Shown piece after piece: positions 61,064 to 64,000 of a stretch of 64,000 nt of DNA. Below the pieces are notes generated by a model. That model was not told where the DNA came from. It ran no database searches and saw only the letters and a list, made by a program, of their open reading frames with translations. Source of the DNA: Chryseobacterium sp. ZHDP1 (lineage in GTDB: Bacteria; Bacteroidota; Bacteroidia; Flavobacteriales; Weeksellaceae); the NCBI RefSeq assembly GCF_018603435.1, contig NZ_CP075682.1, forward strand, positions 4,340,001 through 4,404,000, in the 5' to 3' direction. The translations under genes and the position numbers were made by a program. The stretch's first letter is position 1. The number at the start of each line of letters is the position of its first letter.

Positions 61064-62584
61064 ATGAAAAATAATGATAAAAAGCCAACCTCGATCGTAG
61101 TTTTTGGGGCAACAGGAGATTTGGCGAAAAGAAAATTATTTCCTGCATTTTTCAATCTGTTCCTGGAGGGTTGGTTGCCCGAGGAATTTGAAGTTCTTTC
61201 ACTGGGAAGAACGGAACAGACACAGGAAGAATTCAGGAATTATATCCTTGAAAATATCAGGACATTTTCAAGAATCCAAAAATTCTCCCAGGAACAATGG
61301 AATAATTTCAGTGAGAAAATTAAATTTATCAGATTTGATATAACACAGGAGGAATCTTTTATCCGGTTGAAAAATGAACTTGATACCATTGATGTAAACT
61401 TGGGGATCAGATCCAACCGTCTGTTTTACCTTTCGGTGGCACCCAGTTTTATTGAAACGGTATCGAATAGCTTAAAAAATGCAGGTCTGACCGAGAATGT
61501 TGATCAGGACAGGATGATCATTGAAAAACCTTTTGGGTATGATAAGGCTTCGGCCGTAGCGCTCAATAAGCTCCTTTCGCAGACTTTTAAGGAGGAGCAG
61601 ATCTACCGGATCGATCATTACCTTGGAAAGGAGAATGTACAGAATATCCTGGCTTTCCGTTTTGGAAATACCATTTTTGAACCATTGTGGAATAATAATT
61701 ATATCGATTCTGTACAGATTACCGTTGCGGAGACTGTCGGCGTTGAAGACCGGGGCGGATACTATGATGGGTCAGGGGCTCTCCGTGATATGATCCAGAA
61801 CCATTTGATGCAGATTCTCTGCATGATTGCCATGGAAGCTCCCGCTGCATTTGAATCGTCAGAGATCAGGGACCGTAAAGTAGACGTGCTCAAAAGTGTC
61901 AGAAGGATCAACCTTGAGGATATCGGACATTATACGGTAAGAGCACAGTATACCGAGGGAGAGATTGACGGTAAAAAGAAATCTGGCTATTTGGAAGAAC
62001 CCGGAGTGAATCCAAAGTCAAATACGGAAACATATGTTGCGATGAAGTTTTACATTGACAATGAACGCTGGCGCGGGGTACCGTTCTATATGCGGACGGG
62101 TAAGCGCATGCAGGAAAAAAAATCTTCCATCGTGATCAGTTTCAAAGACGTCCCGTGCACGACATTTCGAGATGATCTGAATATGCTGTTCCCCAATAAA
62201 CTGGTGATCAATATCCAGCCAGAAATGGACGTCAGGCTGTCGTTCATGACCAAAAAACCAGGTCTGGACATGAAGCTGAAACCGGCTGAAATGGTATTCG
62301 ACTATTTTGAATGTTCATCGGAAACTCCTGAAGCTTATGAAACCTTACTCCTGGATGCTCTTGACGGGGATTCTACTCTTTTTATGCGTTCGGATCAGGT
62401 GGAGGAGGCCTGGGATGTTATCTCCAATATTCAGACCGCCTGGGAAAGCGGAAATTCGCCAAAGATGGACACGTATGCTGCTGGAAGTGCGGGGCCTGCA
62501 GCTGCGGATGATTTATTGAAGAGACAGGGGCATCACTGGTTATCTACTTCTGCCGAAAAATTTAAAAAGGAACAAGATGCTTAA
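61064..62584 (+). CDS. zwf: Glucose-6-phosphate 1-dehydrogenase
   Basis: A 506-residue enzyme starting at ATG 61064 (MKNNDKKPTSIVVFGATGDLAKRKLF). It has the dinucleotide-binding VFGATGDLA, the signature RIDHYLGKENVQN around residue 187, and RTGKRM later. It oxidises glucose 6-phosphate to 6-phosphogluconolactone and gives NADPH. It is 11 bp after gnd and overlaps the lactonase by 8 bp, so the three are one transcription unit. Confidence 0.94.
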   Translation: MKNNDKKPTSIVVFGATGDLAKRKLFPAFFNLFLEGWLPEEFEVLSLGRTEQTQEEFRNYILENIRTFSRIQKFSQEQWNNFSEKIKFIRFDITQEESFIRLKNELDTIDVNLGIRSNRLFYLSVAPSFIETVSNSLKNAGLTENVDQDRMIIEKPFGYDKASAVALNKLLSQTFKEEQIYRIDHYLGKENVQNILAFRFGNTIFEPLWNNNYIDSVQITVAETVGVEDRGGYYDGSGALRDMIQNHLMQILCMIAMEAPAAFESSEIRDRKVDVLKSVRRINLEDIGHYTVRAQYTEGEIDGKKKSGYLEEPGVNPKSNTETYVAMKFYIDNERWRGVPFYMRTGKRMQEKKSSIVISFKDVPCTTFRDDLNMLFPNKLVINIQPEMDVRLSFMTKKPGLDMKLKPAEMVFDYFECSSETPEAYETLLLDALDGDSTLFMRSDQVEEAWDVISNIQTAWESGNSPKMDTYAAGSAGPAAADDLLKRQGHHWLSTSAEKFKKEQDA

Positions 62585-63305
62585 TATATTTGCGACCACA
62601 GAAGAAATTTTCAAAGAAGCTGCAGCGGTTTTTATCAGTTCTGCAAATGAAGCGATTATGCAGAAAGGATATTTTGCCGTTGCACTGACGGGCGGATCTT
62701 CACCGGAAGGCCTGTATAGGTTACTATCGGAAGATCAGTATAAAAACCAGATCGACTGGACCAAAGTACTGATCTTCTGGGGAGATGAAAGGTGGGTGCC
62801 ACTTGACAATGACCTGAGCAATGCCAGGATGTCCTATGAGCAGCTCTTGGACAGAGTGCCTGTTCGGCCGGTCAATGTCTTTCCCATGTACCGGGACGGT
62901 ATAACAGCAGAGGATTTCGCTGCTGTATATAATGTATTATTAAAAGAAATGCTGGGAAGTGATGGCAGAATGGATCTCATCCTTCTTGGAATGGGACAAG
63001 ATGGGCATACTGCCTCGTTGTTTCCGGGAACCGTGGCGCTGGATGAAACAGAAAATTGGGTCACTGCGTATTATCTGGAACAGCAGCAGATGTACAGGAT
63101 TACACTGACGGCCCCTTTTCTTAACAGGGCACGAAAACTGCTCGTGATCGCTTTTGGAAAAACGAAGGCAGAAGCTCTCAAAGAGGTTATCGAGGGGCCT
63201 TATAACCCCAGAATATACCCGGCACAATTGCTTGCGCCATCTCAGGGAGAATTATTATTTTTGGTAGACAAAAAAGCAGCAAAATATTTGCACAGCAATA
63301 TTTAA
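62577..63305 (+). CDS. pgl: 6-phosphogluconolactonase
   Basis: A 242-residue DevB-type lactonase. It has ALTGGSSPEGLYRLL, VLIFWGDERWVPLD and DLILLGMGQDGHTASLFPG, the three characteristic blocks. It hydrolyses 6-phosphogluconolactone. Its ATG overlaps the zwf end by 8 bp, implying translational coupling. No signal peptide. Confidence 0.92.
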   Translation: MLNIFATTEEIFKEAAAVFISSANEAIMQKGYFAVALTGGSSPEGLYRLLSEDQYKNQIDWTKVLIFWGDERWVPLDNDLSNARMSYEQLLDRVPVRPVNVFPMYRDGITAEDFAAVYNVLLKEMLGSDGRMDLILLGMGQDGHTASLFPGTVALDETENWVTAYYLEQQQMYRITLTAPFLNRARKLLVIAFGKTKAEALKEVIEGPYNPRIYPAQLLAPSQGELLFLVDKKAAKYLHSNI

Positions 63306-63319
63306 TATAAAAAATAAAT

Positions 63320-64000
63320 ATGATCACACATCATCTGAAAGATATTCAGCATAATTCTGAAAGGGCAATCACGCCCTTTCATATTTTTGAATTGGACAGG
63401 AATGCACTGGAGGAATATAGGGAACCGCATACAAAAGACCATTTTTGTCTATTATTTGTTAAAAAAGGCAAAATGAAAATGCAGGTGGAGGACCGCCGGT
63501 ACGATGTGACCGAAAATAACATCTGTGTTATATTTCCTGGACAGCTATCATCAAAAGAACAGATCAGCAGTAACTTTGAGGGCAAGATGATCCTGTTTGA
63601 TGAAGTGCTGTTCTGTTCGGATATCCTTAAAAATGAGCTGAGTATTTACAATCACAACATTTCTGTCAAACTCAATCATATTGAACTGCCCGTAGCGGAG
63701 ACCAAGGAAGTAGAGTTGCTGTTGGATCAGATAGAAAAATTATACCATGATCTGACATCGGTAAAGAAAGAACAGGCACGGTTTTACATCAAGATAACGT
63801 TACTTAAACTGGTCGAGTTTGTCCACACAAAGTGGGACAAGAATAAGCTGACCAATGAAAATACGAAACTCTATGGGAAATTTTTAGAATTACTGGAGCG
63901 GCATTACAAGACAGAGCGTACAGTAAGCTGGTATGCGGAAAAATTGCTGATTTCACCAAAAAAATTAAATGAGATCACCAAGAAAACCGCAGGACTTACC
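63320..64000 (+). CDS. AraC-family regulator (partial, 3' end beyond window)
   Basis: At least 227 residues starting MITHHLKDIQHNSERA, running off the right edge. The N-terminal half is a cupin-like AraC ligand domain (HFCLLFVKKGKMKMQVEDRRYDVTENNICVIFPGQ). The HTH begins near the edge (TVSWYAEKLLISPKKLNEITKKTAGLT). It follows pgl by 14 bp and so may be co-transcribed with, or regulate, the pentose/RuMP cluster. A formaldehyde or sugar-phosphate ligand is only a guess. Confidence 0.85.
   Translation, partial: MITHHLKDIQHNSERAITPFHIFELDRNALEEYREPHTKDHFCLLFVKKGKMKMQVEDRRYDVTENNICVIFPGQLSSKEQISSNFEGKMILFDEVLFCSDILKNELSIYNHNISVKLNHIELPVAETKEVELLLDQIEKLYHDLTSVKKEQARFYIKITLLKLVEFVHTKWDKNKLTNENTKLYGKFLELLERHYKTERTVSWYAEKLLISPKKLNEITKKTAGLT

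Overview
The window is AT-rich DNA from a Bacteroidota bacterium, most likely a Sphingobacterium/Pedobacter-type or flavobacterial relative. The evidence is a CTnDOT-type conjugative-element gene set (RteC, excisionase-like HTH proteins, DUF3945, TopB, a giant methylase/helicase, MobA/B/C, TraA/B/D-like proteins) and several TAnnTTTG promoter elements. No ribosomal RNA, tRNA, CRISPR array, integrase or transposase was recognised.

Layout. (1) 1-17.7 kb, mostly minus strand: module A of an integrative conjugative element (ICE). It reads rteC, two excisionase-like HTH genes, DUF3945, topB, an ORF6N gene, then a DUF1896 gene and the N-terminal third of a methylase/helicase that runs off the left edge. 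A plus-strand copper cassette (2.4-11.3 kb) sits between topB/ORF6N and the DUF1896 gene. It encodes an HMA-AraC regulator, a P1B-type ATPase, a CopZ-like chaperone, a Cys/His-rich secreted protein, two DUF3347 proteins, a DUF305 protein, a haem-binding-domain protein and a multicopper oxidase. (2) 17.7-21.2 kb: a junction zone with a hairpin-rich non-coding stretch, an orphan DUF6602 nuclease-like gene and a Crp/Fnr regulator. (3) 21.2-32.1 kb, plus strand: module B, a diverged second copy of the same backbone (rteC, one HTH gene, DUF3945, topB, DUF1896, complete methylase/helicase), head-to-head with module A. (4) 32.3-41.0 kb: accessory DNA with a four-gene minus-strand operon encoding a ParB-like protein, a metallo-beta-lactamase-fold protein, a 1629-residue trypsin-like protease/STAND NTPase and a PD-(D/E)XK nuclease-like protein. 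This resembles an AVAST type 1 anti-phage system. (5) 41.1-48.7 kb: the mobilisation genes mobC (coupling protein), mobB (relaxase) and mobA. They are interrupted between mobC and mobB by a plus-strand island that encodes two different class III nucleotide cyclases and a membrane protein resembling Pycsar effectors. (6) 48.7-54.0 kb: a candidate oriT, then traA (ParA-like), two DUF3408 genes, a traD-like gene and three related unknown genes. The type IV secretion core genes (traE-traQ) do not follow. (7) 54.1-64.0 kb: apparent chromosome, with a Na+/H+ antiporter, uvrB, and a cluster hxlB-hxlA-gnd-zwf-pgl followed by an AraC regulator. Together the five enzymes make a complete dissimilatory ribulose monophosphate cycle that could oxidise formaldehyde to CO2 and yield NADPH.

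How it fits together. The region looks like two related ICE modules joined back to back, each with its own cargo: copper resistance in module A and at least two candidate phage-defence systems in module B. The most interesting element is the two-cyclase Pycsar-like operon (44.6-46.9 kb). In it one cyclase lacks the transition-state Asn while the other keeps both Asn and Arg, suggesting an obligate heterodimer. The protease-STAND operon is second. All assignments come from reading the sequence; no database search was run.
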